DNA of 64,000 bases from NCBI RefSeq assembly GCF_037890675.1, contig NZ_CP149574.1:1-64000 (forward strand), given 5' to 3'. The position numbers and the translations under genes are program-made. Shown one piece after another: positions 1 to 7,336 of this stretch (positions are counted from its first letter, which is position 1; every line of letters begins with the position of its first letter). This stretch comes from Methylovirgula sp. 4M-Z18. GTDB lineage: Bacteria; Pseudomonadota; Alphaproteobacteria; Rhizobiales; Beijerinckiaceae. The notes under the pieces are model-generated. The model saw only the letters and a list, made by a program, of their open reading frames with translations, ran no database searches and was not told where the DNA came from.

Positions 1-255
1 GGCCACGCCGCGACGCTCGAGCCCGATATCCAGGCGGCGATGGCGTCGCGCGGCCTCGCGGCGGATTGGACCCCGGCCAGCCTCGCCGCCCACACCCAGG
101 CGGTGCTGCAGGGCGCGTTCATTCTCGCCAAGGCGACCGGGGAGAGCGCGATCGCGCGCGAAAGCGTCGATCATCTGCGCCGCTACATCGAAATGCTGTT
201 CGCCGCGCCCGCGACAGGGGGAGCGCAAACCCGCCTGAAAGGAGACAAGCCGTGA
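1..255 (+). CDS. TetR-family regulator, C-terminal part (runs off the window start)
   Basis: The reading frame is open from base 1 and encodes about 84 residues, ending in a TetR C-terminal ligand-binding region. The stretch AVLQGAFILAK followed by DHLRRYIEMLF is typical of the last two helices of this subfamily. The N-terminal helix-turn-helix lies outside the window. The stop codon overlaps the GTG start of the next gene by 3 nt (GTGA), so the two are translationally coupled. The inferred role is local repression of the following reductase and VOC genes. The same C-terminal signature recurs in the short TetR gene at 54416-54856, so the two belong to one subfamily. The fold is clear; the ligand is unknown. 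Confidence 0.75.
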   Translation, partial: GHAATLEPDIQAAMASRGLAADWTPASLAAHTQAVLQGAFILAKATGESAIARESVDHLRRYIEMLFAAPATGGAQTRLKGDKP

Positions 256-860
256 GAAAGCTGAAGATCATCGAATTCATCTCGCTGGACGGCGTGATCC
301 AGGCCCCCGGCGGGCGGAAGGAGGACAGCGACTATCCCCACGGCGGATGGACGGTGCCGCATGCCGATCCGGCCGTGGGAGAGGCCATCAATGCTGCGCA
401 TGGCAAGGCTTTCGATCTGCTGCTGGGCCGCCGGACCTACGATATTTGGAGCGGCTATTGGCCGAAAGTTAAGGACGGTCCGATGGCGGCCAGCCTGAAC
501 GGGGCGACGAAATACGTCGCGACGCACAGGCCGGACAGTCTTGGATGGGGGCCGGCCGAGAGTCTTGGAGCGGACATCGTCGCGGGTGTTCGCCGCGTCA
601 AGGCAACGGACGGGCCGGACCTGATCCTGTGGGGAAGCTCGACGCTGACGCCGGTGCTGCTCGAACACGGGCTTGCGGACGAGGTCTTGCTCATGGTCTA
701 TCCGGTCCTGTTAGGTGTCGGCAAACGGTTCTTTTCGGCTGGAACCCCGCCACGGGAGCTCGCGCTTGTCGGCACGAAGGCTGCGGCCTCGGGCGTCATC
801 ATCAGCACCTACCGGCCGAGCGGGCCGTTGCGGACCGGCTCCTACGACGACCCGGCGTGA
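252..860 (+). CDS. RibD C-terminal-fold dihydrofolate reductase family protein
   Basis: This 202-residue protein has the RibD_C/DHFR-like fold: an N-terminal strand KIIEFISLDGV, the motif LLLGRRTYDIW near residue 60, and a late ILWGSSTLTPVLLEHGLADE stretch that usually carries the NADPH-binding loop. Relatives are soluble NAD(P)H-dependent reductases of unknown substrate, not true folate enzymes. I chose the GTG at 252 because AAGGAG lies about 8 nt upstream and the start is coupled to the TetR stop. An earlier in-frame ATG at 66 would place about 60 residues antiparallel to TetR coding logic and gives no family match. The gene is 33 nt upstream of the VOC gene and probably shares its transcript. 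Confidence 0.8.
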   Translation: MRKLKIIEFISLDGVIQAPGGRKEDSDYPHGGWTVPHADPAVGEAINAAHGKAFDLLLGRRTYDIWSGYWPKVKDGPMAASLNGATKYVATHRPDSLGWGPAESLGADIVAGVRRVKATDGPDLILWGSSTLTPVLLEHGLADEVLLMVYPVLLGVGKRFFSAGTPPRELALVGTKAAASGVIISTYRPSGPLRTGSYDDPA

Positions 861-893
861 GACCTGAAATACCCAAGACCCAAGGAGATGGAT

Positions 894-1376
894 ATGGCCA
901 ACCTCGTCACATGCCTTTGGTTCGACCATGGCGAAGCACGCAAGGCGGCGGAGTTCTACGCCGCGACTTTTCCCGACACCCATGTCGACAAGGTGAACAA
1001 GGCGCCCGGTGACTTCCCCGGCGGCCGCGAAGGCATCGAGTTGACCGTCGAATTCACCGTACTCGGGCGGCCGTTTGTCGGTCTCAACGGCGGTCCGAAT
1101 TTCAAGCCGAATGAAGCGGTCAGCTTCATGGTCGTGACCGAAAGCCAGGACGAGACCGACCGCTATTGGGACGCGATCATCGGGATGGGCGGTGCCGCCA
1201 GTGCCTGCGGCTGGTGCAAGGACCGTTGGGGCTTTTCGTGGCAGATCACACCGAGACGGCTGCTTGAGCTGGTGGGAAGTTCCGATCGCGACAAGTCCAA
1301 GCGCGCCTTCGAGGCGATGATGACGATGGTGAAAATCGACATCGCCAAGATCGAGGCGGCGGCGGAGGCCGGCTGA
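894..1376 (+). CDS. VOC-family (PhnB/3-dmu-9_3-mt like) protein
   Basis: A 160-residue vicinal-oxygen-chelate fold protein. The features seen are [20 protein letters not shown] at the N-terminus, the family hallmark [16 protein letters not shown] in the middle, and the final WGFSWQITP strand. Proteins of this group were once annotated as 3-demethylubiquinone methyltransferases, but most act as small-molecule binding or glyoxalase-like proteins and the true reaction here is unknown. Two ATGs compete: the one at 888 abuts AAGGAG directly, while the one at 894 has a normal 6-nt spacing, so 894 is preferred. It closes the TetR-RibD_C-VOC module, which resembles the TetR-VOC-LLM module near 53-55 kb. 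Confidence 0.8.
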   Translation: MANLVTCLWFDHGEARKAAEFYAATFPDTHVDKVNKAPGDFPGGREGIELTVEFTVLGRPFVGLNGGPNFKPNEAVSFMVVTESQDETDRYWDAIIGMGGAASACGWCKDRWGFSWQITPRRLLELVGSSDRDKSKRAFEAMMTMVKIDIAKIEAAAEAG

Positions 1377-1399
1377 TTTGTTGGCTGGCTGTCTTCCTA

Positions 1400-1661
1400 G
1401 GACCGCGAGCTTTCCGCTCGCAAACGGCCCTCAGGGCCGTGTCTGAGTAGCAATCACAACCCTTGCGGGGCCTTGTACAGCGCTAGAGCATTTTGCGTTC
1501 TTTCAGAATCGCAAAATTGCTCTACTTCTTTGTTTTGTCGCATTTTCTTAACCGAAAAGTCGCTCAACTTTTCTGGAAAATGCTCTAACGCGGGTTCGCA
1601 ACATCTTAAAATGTTCAACTTGGGCAAGCCCAAGTTGAAGGCGAGCCGAAAGCTCGCGGTC
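1400..1661. repeat. Inverted pair of GCGAGC/GCTCGC hairpin repeats with nested palindromes
   Basis: This non-coding stretch, within the 346-nt gap 1377-1722, holds a mosaic of palindromes. A hairpin unit at 1400-1421 (GACCGCGAGC-TTTCC-GCTCGC) recurs inverted at 1641-1661. Between them lie a small hairpin at 1425-1440 (ACGGCCCT/AGGGCCGT), the 104-nt element at 1484-1587, and a 10-bp-arm palindrome at 1616-1637 (CAACTTGGGC-AA-GCCCAAGTTG). GC-rich relatives of the outer hairpin occur at 18966-19070. No protein is encoded. Confidence 0.7.
1484..1587. repeat. 104-nt inverted-repeat element (TAGAGCATTTT ends)
   Basis: The element begins TAGAGCATTTT (1484-1494) and ends AAAATGCTCTA (1577-1587), an exact 11-nt terminal inverted repeat. 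The interior is AT-rich compared with its surroundings. It looks like a small non-autonomous palindromic repeat. Half of its right end recurs at 2721-2740 (TAGAGCGCTTTCCAGAAAAG), 18 of 20 bases matching the reverse complement of 1568-1587. Confidence 0.6.
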
Positions 1662-1671
1662 TCGCAGCCGC

Positions 1672-1710
1672 TTGACTCTCGTCATATCGTGGATATAATT
1701 TATCCATGAT
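1672..1710 (+). promoter_or_regulatory. Sigma-70 promoter with overlapping Rrf2 operator
   Basis: A -35 box TTGACT (1672-1677) and a consensus -10 TATAAT (1694-1699) are separated by 16 nt. A 25-bp palindrome at 1686-1710 covers the -10: arms ATCGTGGATA and TATCCATGAT around TAATT, with one mismatch between the arms. The Rrf2-family gene starts 13 nt downstream, so the inferred role is autorepression. Confidence 0.75.
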
Positions 1711-1722
1711 TTGGAGCGAAGC

Positions 1723-2232
1723 ATGAAACTCAGCGAAGGTATCGAACAGGCGATCCATAGCGTCAGCATGCTGGCCGGGTTGGCGCCGGGCGGGCTGTTG
1801 TCCGCCGCGGCGCTCGCCGAGTTCCATGGCGTCTCGCCGAGCTATCTCTTGAAGCATCTGCAGGCGCTCTCCCAGGCCGGCATCCTGGCCACGGAGCCCG
1901 GCCCGAAAGGCGGCTACCGTCTCGCGCGGGCGGCGGACGCGATCACGCTGCTCGACATCGTTCTGGCCATCGAAGGGCCGCAACCGGCCTTCCGTTGCCA
2001 GGAAATCCGCCAGCGCGGTCCAAACCCGTTGCCCCAGCGCTATTTCGCGCAGCCCTGCGGCATCAGCGCGGCCATGCTGCGCGCCGAGCGCGCCTATCGC
2101 GACGAGCTGCGGCGCATCACCATCGCCGCCATCCTCGCCGATCTGACGGTGAGCGACGACGGCGGCATCACCGCTCGGGGCTGCGCGTTTCTGGAGCGGC
2201 ACGGGCGTCGCGCCAGATCCACCACCGAATGA
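1723..2232 (+). CDS. Rrf2-family transcriptional regulator
   Basis: A 169-residue Rrf2-type winged-helix regulator. The N-terminal helix-turn-helix includes the recognition-helix stretch HGVSPSYLLKHLQAL, followed by the wing motif GPKGGYRLAR at about residues 60-70 and the DIVLAIEGP segment typical of the family. The only cysteines, about residues 92 and 111, do not form the three-Cys cluster of the iron-sulphur members, so redox or ligand sensing through a cluster is not supported. The ATG at 1723 is preferred over an in-frame TTG at 1711 because GGAGCG lies 5 nt upstream. The gene sits 26 nt upstream of the AhpD-like gene. The palindrome over its -10 box suggests autoregulation. Confidence 0.85.
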   Translation: MKLSEGIEQAIHSVSMLAGLAPGGLLSAAALAEFHGVSPSYLLKHLQALSQAGILATEPGPKGGYRLARAADAITLLDIVLAIEGPQPAFRCQEIRQRGPNPLPQRYFAQPCGISAAMLRAERAYRDELRRITIAAILADLTVSDDGGITARGCAFLERHGRRARSTTE

Positions 2233-2258
2233 CGAGTTCAACAGCAGGAGAAACAGCC

Positions 2259-2723
2259 ATGAAACAGCGTTTGAATTACACCCAGGATGCACCCGAAGCC
2301 CTCAAGGCCTTGCTGGCGCTGGAAAATTACAGCAGCAAGCAATCCGGCCTCGAGCCGCGTATCATTCACCTTCTGAAATTGCGCGCCTCGCAGATCAACG
2401 GCTGTGCCTATTGCGTCGACATGCACTCAAAGGAAGCCCGGCACAGCGGCTTGAGCCCGCAATGGATCAACATGGTCAGCGTCTGGCGCGAATCGCCGGT
2501 GTTCGATGCGCGCGAACGGGCGGTGCTGGAATGGACGGAAGCGCTCACCAACCTGCCCGCAAGCATGGCGCCCGACTCGGCCTTCGAGCCGCTGAAAGCC
2601 TTCTTCACGAATGCGCAAATCGTCAATCTGACGGTCGCGATCGGCACGATCAATATCTGGAACCGCATCGCCGTCGGCTTCCGCCTTCAGCATCCCGTCG
2701 ATGTGGAAACGCGCGCGGCGTAG
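2259..2723 (+). CDS. Carboxymuconolactone decarboxylase/AhpD-like protein
   Basis: A 154-residue single-domain AhpD-fold protein. The redox motif CAYCVDMHSKEAR (about residues 48-60) supplies the CxxC pair and the His needed for the peroxidase or thiol relay seen in AhpD. The following helices and the late NLTVAIGTINIWNRIAV segment fit the family. The likely role is disposal of organic peroxides or other reactive compounds, with an unknown reductant partner. AGGAG lies 8 nt before the ATG. It is the second gene of the Rrf2 operon, a pairing common in Proteobacteria. The stop codon TAG falls inside a partial copy of the palindromic element described at 1484-1587, so that repeat abuts or truncates the 3' end. 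Confidence 0.85.
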   Translation: MKQRLNYTQDAPEALKALLALENYSSKQSGLEPRIIHLLKLRASQINGCAYCVDMHSKEARHSGLSPQWINMVSVWRESPVFDARERAVLEWTEALTNLPASMAPDSAFEPLKAFFTNAQIVNLTVAIGTINIWNRIAVGFRLQHPVDVETRAA

Positions 2724-2778
2724 AGCGCTTTCCAGAAAAGGTGTGCGGCTTTTCGATTAATATCGATAATTGTGCGCG

Positions 2779-2931
2779 CCCTTCTCCCATCGGGAGAAGG
2801 TGGCTTGCGAAGCAAGACGGATGAGGGGACTCTCTCGCGAGAGTAGCCGCCGTATGAATCTGGCTAATGATGACTCGGTGTCCCCTCATCCGTCACGCTT
2901 CGCGTGCCACCTTCTCCCTCTGGGAGAAGGA
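2779..2931. repeat. Inverted pair of CTTCTCCC...GGATGAGGG palindromic repeats
   Basis: Two copies of one repeat face each other. The first, 2779-2829, has hairpin arms CTTCTCCC/GGGAGAAG followed by GACGGATGAGGGGA; the second, 2881-2931, is its reverse complement. About 50 nt lie between. The family recurs at 7337-7390 and 7575-7631. The region lies between the convergent AhpD-like and CFA-synthase genes and may fold into a large stem that helps to end transcription. Confidence 0.75.
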
Positions 2932-3019
2932 GTCGCGCTCAATCATCGGGGATGGCCGTGGGGCAAGCTCAGGATAATCGCATGGCCTTCTCATAGGTCA
3001 AAGCTTACGACCATCGGCA

Positions 3020-4273
3020 TCATTCGCCGACCATGCGGAACCCGATGTTCTTGTCTTCCTTTTCCCGCAATTCGGCTTCCCGGCGGCCGATATAATCGCG
3101 CGTCCGGGGGACGACGGTCTGGCGTTTCGCCAATTGGATCTGGAAGACCATATGGCCGTCGACGCGGAAGGCGGTTTCCGATCCGGCAAGGTAGAATTCC
3201 CACATGCGGCAGAACCGCTCATCGTACAAGGCTTTCGCCTCGTCGCGACGGGCCATGAAGCGCTCGCGCCAATCTTTCAGCGTGTCGGCATAGTGCAGGC
3301 GCAGGATTTCCGTATCGGTGACGTAAAGGCCCGAACGCTCGATCGCGGCGAAAACCTCCGACAGCGCCGGAATATAGCCGCCAGGGAAAATATATTTCGC
3401 GACCCAGGGATTGGTGGCGCCGGGCCTGCTGCTGCGGCCGATCGCATGCAGCAGCATCACGCCATCGTCTTTCAAGAGCCGTGAGACGTTCTGAAAATAT
3501 TCGTCGAAGCCCGCGGCGCCGACATGTTCGAACATGCCGACCGACACGATGCGGTCGAACTTCTGATCGACGTCGCGATAGTCTTTCAAGTGAAACGACA
3601 CGCGCTCGGCAAGGCCGAGATCGGCGGTGCGTTGGGTCGCAACGCCGTGCTGCTCCTGGCTGAGCGTCACGCCCGTCACATTGGCGCCAGCCATTTCGGC
3701 AAGATAGAGCGCCATGCCGCCGAAGCCGCAGCCGATGTCGAGCACGTCATGCCCCTCGCGCACCAGCATCTTGGCGGCGATATGCCGTTTCTTGGCAAGC
3801 TGCGCGTCGTCGAGACTTGCGTCGGGCGTTTCGAAATAGGCGCAGGAATATTGCCGGTCGGGATCGAGGAAGAGATCGTAGAGCTTGGCGTTCAGATCGT
3901 AATGATGGGCGATGTTCTTGCGCGCGCGGGCGCGGTCGTTGCGCTGCTTGATGTGGCGCAAGGCGATGCGCGCGTCCTCGATGATTTTGACCCAGCGCGG
4001 CCCGCCGAAGGCCGCGATATTCTGCGCACCGAGGGCGAGCACGTCATAAAGGTCGCCTTTGGTCACGAGCAGGCGGCCGTCCATATAGAGCTCGCCCATG
4101 GTCAATGTCGGATCGAGCAGCAATTCGCGCTCGGCGGCCCGGTCGATGAGTTTGATGCCCAGTTTCGGCCCGGTGCGGTCGCCATAGATCGCGACGATGC
4201 CGTCGGCCGTTTCGACCTCCAAATGGCCGGTTCGGATGAGATTCGACAAGAACGAACGAAACAGCGCCGCCAT
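3020..4273 (-). CDS. cfa: Cyclopropane-fatty-acyl-phospholipid synthase family methyltransferase
   Basis: A 417-residue protein matching the CFA synthase family, which adds a methylene group from S-adenosylmethionine across the double bond of membrane phospholipid acyl chains. The N-terminal lipid-binding part includes IDRAAERELLLDPTLTMGE. The methyltransferase core has the NIAHHYDLNAKLYDLFLD signature at about 120-137, the SAM motif VLDIGCGFGG near 178, and a late FRVDGHMVFQIQLAK segment. The family's active-site residues lie in the core, which appears intact. The ATG at 4273 has AAGGGG about 9 nt upstream; the GTG at 4279 would sit only 3 nt from it. The gene stands alone, between a repeat pair and a LysR gene transcribed the same way. 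Confidence 0.9.
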   Translation of the reverse strand: MAALFRSFLSNLIRTGHLEVETADGIVAIYGDRTGPKLGIKLIDRAAERELLLDPTLTMGELYMDGRLLVTKGDLYDVLALGAQNIAAFGGPRWVKIIEDARIALRHIKQRNDRARARKNIAHHYDLNAKLYDLFLDPDRQYSCAYFETPDASLDDAQLAKKRHIAAKMLVREGHDVLDIGCGFGGMALYLAEMAGANVTGVTLSQEQHGVATQRTADLGLAERVSFHLKDYRDVDQKFDRIVSVGMFEHVGAAGFDEYFQNVSRLLKDDGVMLLHAIGRSSRPGATNPWVAKYIFPGGYIPALSEVFAAIERSGLYVTDTEILRLHYADTLKDWRERFMARRDEAKALYDERFCRMWEFYLAGSETAFRVDGHMVFQIQLAKRQTVVPRTRDYIGRREAELREKEDKNIGFRMVGE

Positions 4274-4424
4274 TGACACGTCCCCTTGCTCGCCCCGACT
4301 GGGGTATTTGTCCAGAACAAAAGCACACTCTCGTGAAAAAACTAGGGTTCACCTTGCATTTCAGCAAGTCAGATCAGCCGTGCCGGAGCCGCAAGGCTGG
4401 AGCCTGTCGTTCATGTCGAGCGGT

Positions 4425-5330
4425 TTAGAAATCGCCCATGCCGGCCGATGCGATCAGCCAAGCACGCAAGGCCTCGCGCGCGGCGCGCGGCTTGGACTGC
4501 CGCCAGGCGACGCAATAATATCCGTCTTCCGGCTCGAGCGGCGGCAGCGGCAAGGCGACAAGGCGCTGTTCGCGCGTGAGGTCGCCGGTGATGGAGCGCC
4601 ACCCCAGCATCACGCCCTGATCGTTCAGCGCGGCCTGGGTCGCTTGCACGTAATTGTTGAAATGCAGGCCGGGGCGAGGCCGCGTGCCACGCGGGCCGGC
4701 GGCGCGCAGATAATCGGCCCAGGTCAGCCAGCGCGGGTCCTCGAAATCGACATGGATCAAGGTCGCGGCGTCGAGGCCTCCGTCGTCCTGCGGGAGATGG
4801 GCCGCATAGGTAGGGGTGCAGACTGGCGTCACACGCTCTTCGAACAGCAGCGTCACCTCGCCATCAGTCCACGTTCCGGGACCGTACCGGAGGGCGAGGT
4901 CGACGCCCGGGGCGAGGGGCGGCGCGCCTTGATGGCTGGTGAGCACATTGACCGTGATGTCCGGATGTTCGGCATAAAAGCCTTTGAGCCGCGGCATCAG
5001 CCAATAGGTCGCGAAACCGACCGAACAGGCGACCGTGACGGCATTGTCCGCAATGCCGCCGAGCCGCGCGATGTCGTCGAGCCCCTCAGTGATGCGGCCG
5101 AGCCCGTCGAGCGTCGCCTGGCGCAGGATCCGCCCGGCTTCGGTCAGCCGGGCCGGGCGGGTCGCGCGGTCGAGCAGGCGCACACCGAGATGCTCTTCCA
5201 GCGCCCGCAGCGATTGGCTCACCGCCGGCTGCGATACGTTGAGTTCGCGCGCGGCCTCGCGTGCGCCACCCGTGCGCAGCACGGTCTCGAACACTTGCAA
5301 CAGGCGGAGCGGCGGCAGCGGACGCGACAT
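4425..5330 (-). CDS. LysR-family regulator, GcvA-like
   Basis: A 301-residue LysR-type regulator. Residues 1-65 form the helix-turn-helix with GGAREAARELNVSQPAVSQS, and the rest is the two-lobed effector domain. The closest general type is the GcvA-like group, judged by LRLLQVFETVLRTGG and the late YYCVAWRQSKPRAAREALRAW. It is divergent from the dioxygenase-aldolase pair across a 96-nt gap that contains a dyad beginning 3 nt from its start, the classic arrangement for a LysR protein that controls its neighbour and itself. The effector is unknown but is likely to be a substrate or product of the adjacent pathway. Confidence 0.87.
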   Translation of the reverse strand: MSRPLPPLRLLQVFETVLRTGGAREAARELNVSQPAVSQSLRALEEHLGVRLLDRATRPARLTEAGRILRQATLDGLGRITEGLDDIARLGGIADNAVTVACSVGFATYWLMPRLKGFYAEHPDITVNVLTSHQGAPPLAPGVDLALRYGPGTWTDGEVTLLFEERVTPVCTPTYAAHLPQDDGGLDAATLIHVDFEDPRWLTWADYLRAAGPRGTRPRPGLHFNNYVQATQAALNDQGVMLGWRSITGDLTREQRLVALPLPPLEPEDGYYCVAWRQSKPRAAREALRAWLIASAGMGDF

Positions 5331-5333
5331 AAA

Positions 5334-5367
5334 ATAACCTATAGCTTATCTTATCTTTAGACTTATC
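5334..5367. promoter_or_regulatory. Candidate LysR-box in divergent intergenic region
   Basis: A 16-bp imperfect dyad ATAACCTATAGCTTAT (5334-5349) has a CTATAG core and ATAA/TTAT ends. It overlaps the first of three CTTATC units at 5345-5350, 5350-5355 and 5362-5367. Its position between the two start codons fits a LysR binding region. Confidence 0.45.
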
Positions 5368-5426
5368 AGGCTTTCGTGAGAGCGCAAAGGCCGGTTAATT
5401 TGCCGCATCCGAGAGAGGAACAAGCC

Positions 5427-6557
5427 ATGGATGCAGCATTGAAAGATCCGGTGACGTTGCAGAGCCAGGGGCTCGAGGTGATCCTGCCCAATGGCGCTCG
5501 AGCTTATTTTAATTACTACTGGCTGCGCGACAATTGCCCGACCTCGTTCGACCGGCAGACGCGCGAGCGCACCTTCGACATTTTCCACGAGGCCGAGGCA
5601 CCGTGCCCGGCCCGCGCCGACATCAAGGACGACGCGCTGGAAATCGTCTGGCAGGGGAGCGGCCATGTCACGCGGCACGGGCTCGATTGGCTCAGCGCTT
5701 ACGCGCAAGGCAAGCCGCGGCCGGATCCGGCGCAATTGCCGCAGCGCCTCTGGTACGCCGATCATTATCCGCAGATCGCCCGGTTCGCCCAGCCCGAACT
5801 GATGCGCGATCGCGGCCTCGTCGCCAAATGGATCGAGGCGATGCTCATCGAGGGCGTCGCGATCCTCACTGACATGCCGAACAGCAATGAAGGCCTGACC
5901 GAAACCGCGCGGCTGATCGGCCATGTGCGGCCGACTTTCTTCGGCGAATATTTCGACGTCAAAACCCATATCAAGCCGACCAATCTCGCCTACACGGCCA
6001 AGGCGTTGGAAATGCACACCGACACGCCGGCCGAAGACGAAGCGCCCGGCGTGCAATTCCTGCATTGCCGCGCCAACAGCGTGGAAGGCGGTGCCAATCT
6101 CTTTCTCGATGGCGCGGCGGTGGCGGAGGATCTGCGCCGCGAGCATCCGGAGGATTTCGCGCTGCTCAGCGAGACGCGCATTCCCTATTATTGCGAGCAC
6201 GACACCTACGACATGCGCTCGCGCCAGCGGGTGATCGAGCTCGACGCGCAAGGCGCGGTTACGGGCGTGACCATCAGCCAGCACATGGCTGATATTTTCG
6301 ATCTGCCGCAGTGCTTTCTCGACCGCTATTATCCGGCCTTCTGCCGCTTCGGCCGCATGTTGCAATCGGACAAATATCTGATGCGCTTCCGCATCCAGGC
6401 GGGCGAGTGCATCGTGTTCGACAATCATCGCATCGTGCATGGCCGCGCGGCCTATACGGCGGAAAGCGGTGATCGCTATTTGCGCGGCTGCTACACCGAT
6501 CGCGGCGAGATGCGCAGCACCTATCGCGCGATCGTTTCGGAAGGGCGGTTCAAATGA
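5427..6557 (+). CDS. TauD/TfdA-family dioxygenase, gamma-butyrobetaine hydroxylase-like
   Basis: A 376-residue Fe(II)/2-oxoglutarate oxygenase with the two-part build of gamma-butyrobetaine and trimethyllysine hydroxylases. The N-terminal domain (about 15-90) has YWLRDNCP, and the double-stranded beta-helix domain follows. The iron ligands are H197 and D199 (MHTD) and H338 (VHGR), with R350 (SGDRYLRG) as the probable 2-oxoglutarate anchor. In the eukaryotic enzymes WLRDNCP is followed by two more zinc-binding cysteines; here they are replaced (CPTSFD), so the N-terminal zinc site seems lost. The ATG at 5427 follows GAGGAA. The stop overlaps the next start (ATGA), so the next protein probably uses the same compound. 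Carnitine-type or other quaternary-amine hydroxylation is inference. Confidence 0.8.
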   Translation: MDAALKDPVTLQSQGLEVILPNGARAYFNYYWLRDNCPTSFDRQTRERTFDIFHEAEAPCPARADIKDDALEIVWQGSGHVTRHGLDWLSAYAQGKPRPDPAQLPQRLWYADHYPQIARFAQPELMRDRGLVAKWIEAMLIEGVAILTDMPNSNEGLTETARLIGHVRPTFFGEYFDVKTHIKPTNLAYTAKALEMHTDTPAEDEAPGVQFLHCRANSVEGGANLFLDGAAVAEDLRREHPEDFALLSETRIPYYCEHDTYDMRSRQRVIELDAQGAVTGVTISQHMADIFDLPQCFLDRYYPAFCRFGRMLQSDKYLMRFRIQAGECIVFDNHRIVHGRAAYTAESGDRYLRGCYTDRGEMRSTYRAIVSEGRFK

Positions 6558-7327
6558 CCATTGCAGTACGGGAGAGCGCTGGCGCGCAGCGCGGGATCGA
6601 TGCGGCGGAATGGGAGCTGCGCGTCGATCTCGCCGCCGCTTTTCGCCTCGCCTACGAATTCGACTGGCACGAATCGGTCGGCAATCATTTCAGCGCGGCC
6701 GTCTCCGCTGACGGCAAAAAATTCCTGCTCAATCCGCGCTGGCAGCATTTTTCTTCCGTCAAAGCGAGCGATCTTCTGCTGCTCGATGCGGACGATACCG
6801 AGACGATGAATCGCCCCAATCCACCGGATGCTTCCGCCTGGTGCATTCACGGCGCGATCCATGCGGCAAAACCTTTAGCGCGCGTGCTCCTGCATTGCCA
6901 TCCGCCCTATGCGACCGCGCTGGCGTCGCTGAAAGATCCGAGCATGAAGCCGATCGATCAGAACACCGCCCGGTTCTTCGGCCTCGTCGGCGTCGATCTC
7001 GATTTCGGCGGCATCGCGGACGAGCAGGAGGAAGGCGCGCGGCTGGTCAAAGCCTTCGGCAATCATCCGATTCTGCTGATGGGCAATCACGGCGTCACGG
7101 TCACGGCGCCGAGCGTCGCGGAAGCGTTCGAACATCTCTATTTCTTCGAACGCGCCGCCAAGACGCTCATGCTCGCCTATGCGAGCAGCCAGCCCTTGAA
7201 CATTCTCTCTGACGAAGTAGCGCAGAAGACGGCGGACGGCTGGCGCGACTACAACGGCATGGCGTTCGCGCATTTCGAGCAATTGAAGAAGATGCTGGAC
7301 AAGAAGGACAAGTCGTATCGGGAGTAG
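6554..7327 (+). CDS. Class II aldolase/adducin-family protein
   Basis: A 257-residue class II aldolase-fold protein. Three zinc ligands are visible: H114 and H116 in LLHCHPPY, and H179 in MGNHGVTV. The catalytic Glu of fuculose-phosphate aldolase lies in a PSSEWxxH context; the aligned segment here is DASAWCIH, with Ala at that position. Metal binding is therefore kept but the usual acid/base residue is missing, as in adducin-like members that are not classical aldolases. It is translationally coupled to the dioxygenase upstream and presumably handles the hydroxylated product. Other possibilities are a decarboxylase or an isomerase. The gene ends just before the nested repeat at 7337-7631. 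Confidence 0.78.
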   Translation: MTIAVRESAGAQRGIDAAEWELRVDLAAAFRLAYEFDWHESVGNHFSAAVSADGKKFLLNPRWQHFSSVKASDLLLLDADDTETMNRPNPPDASAWCIHGAIHAAKPLARVLLHCHPPYATALASLKDPSMKPIDQNTARFFGLVGVDLDFGGIADEQEEGARLVKAFGNHPILLMGNHGVTVTAPSVAEAFEHLYFFERAAKTLMLAYASSQPLNILSDEVAQKTADGWRDYNGMAFAHFEQLKKMLDKKDKSYRE

Positions 7328-7336
7328 GGAGCTCTT

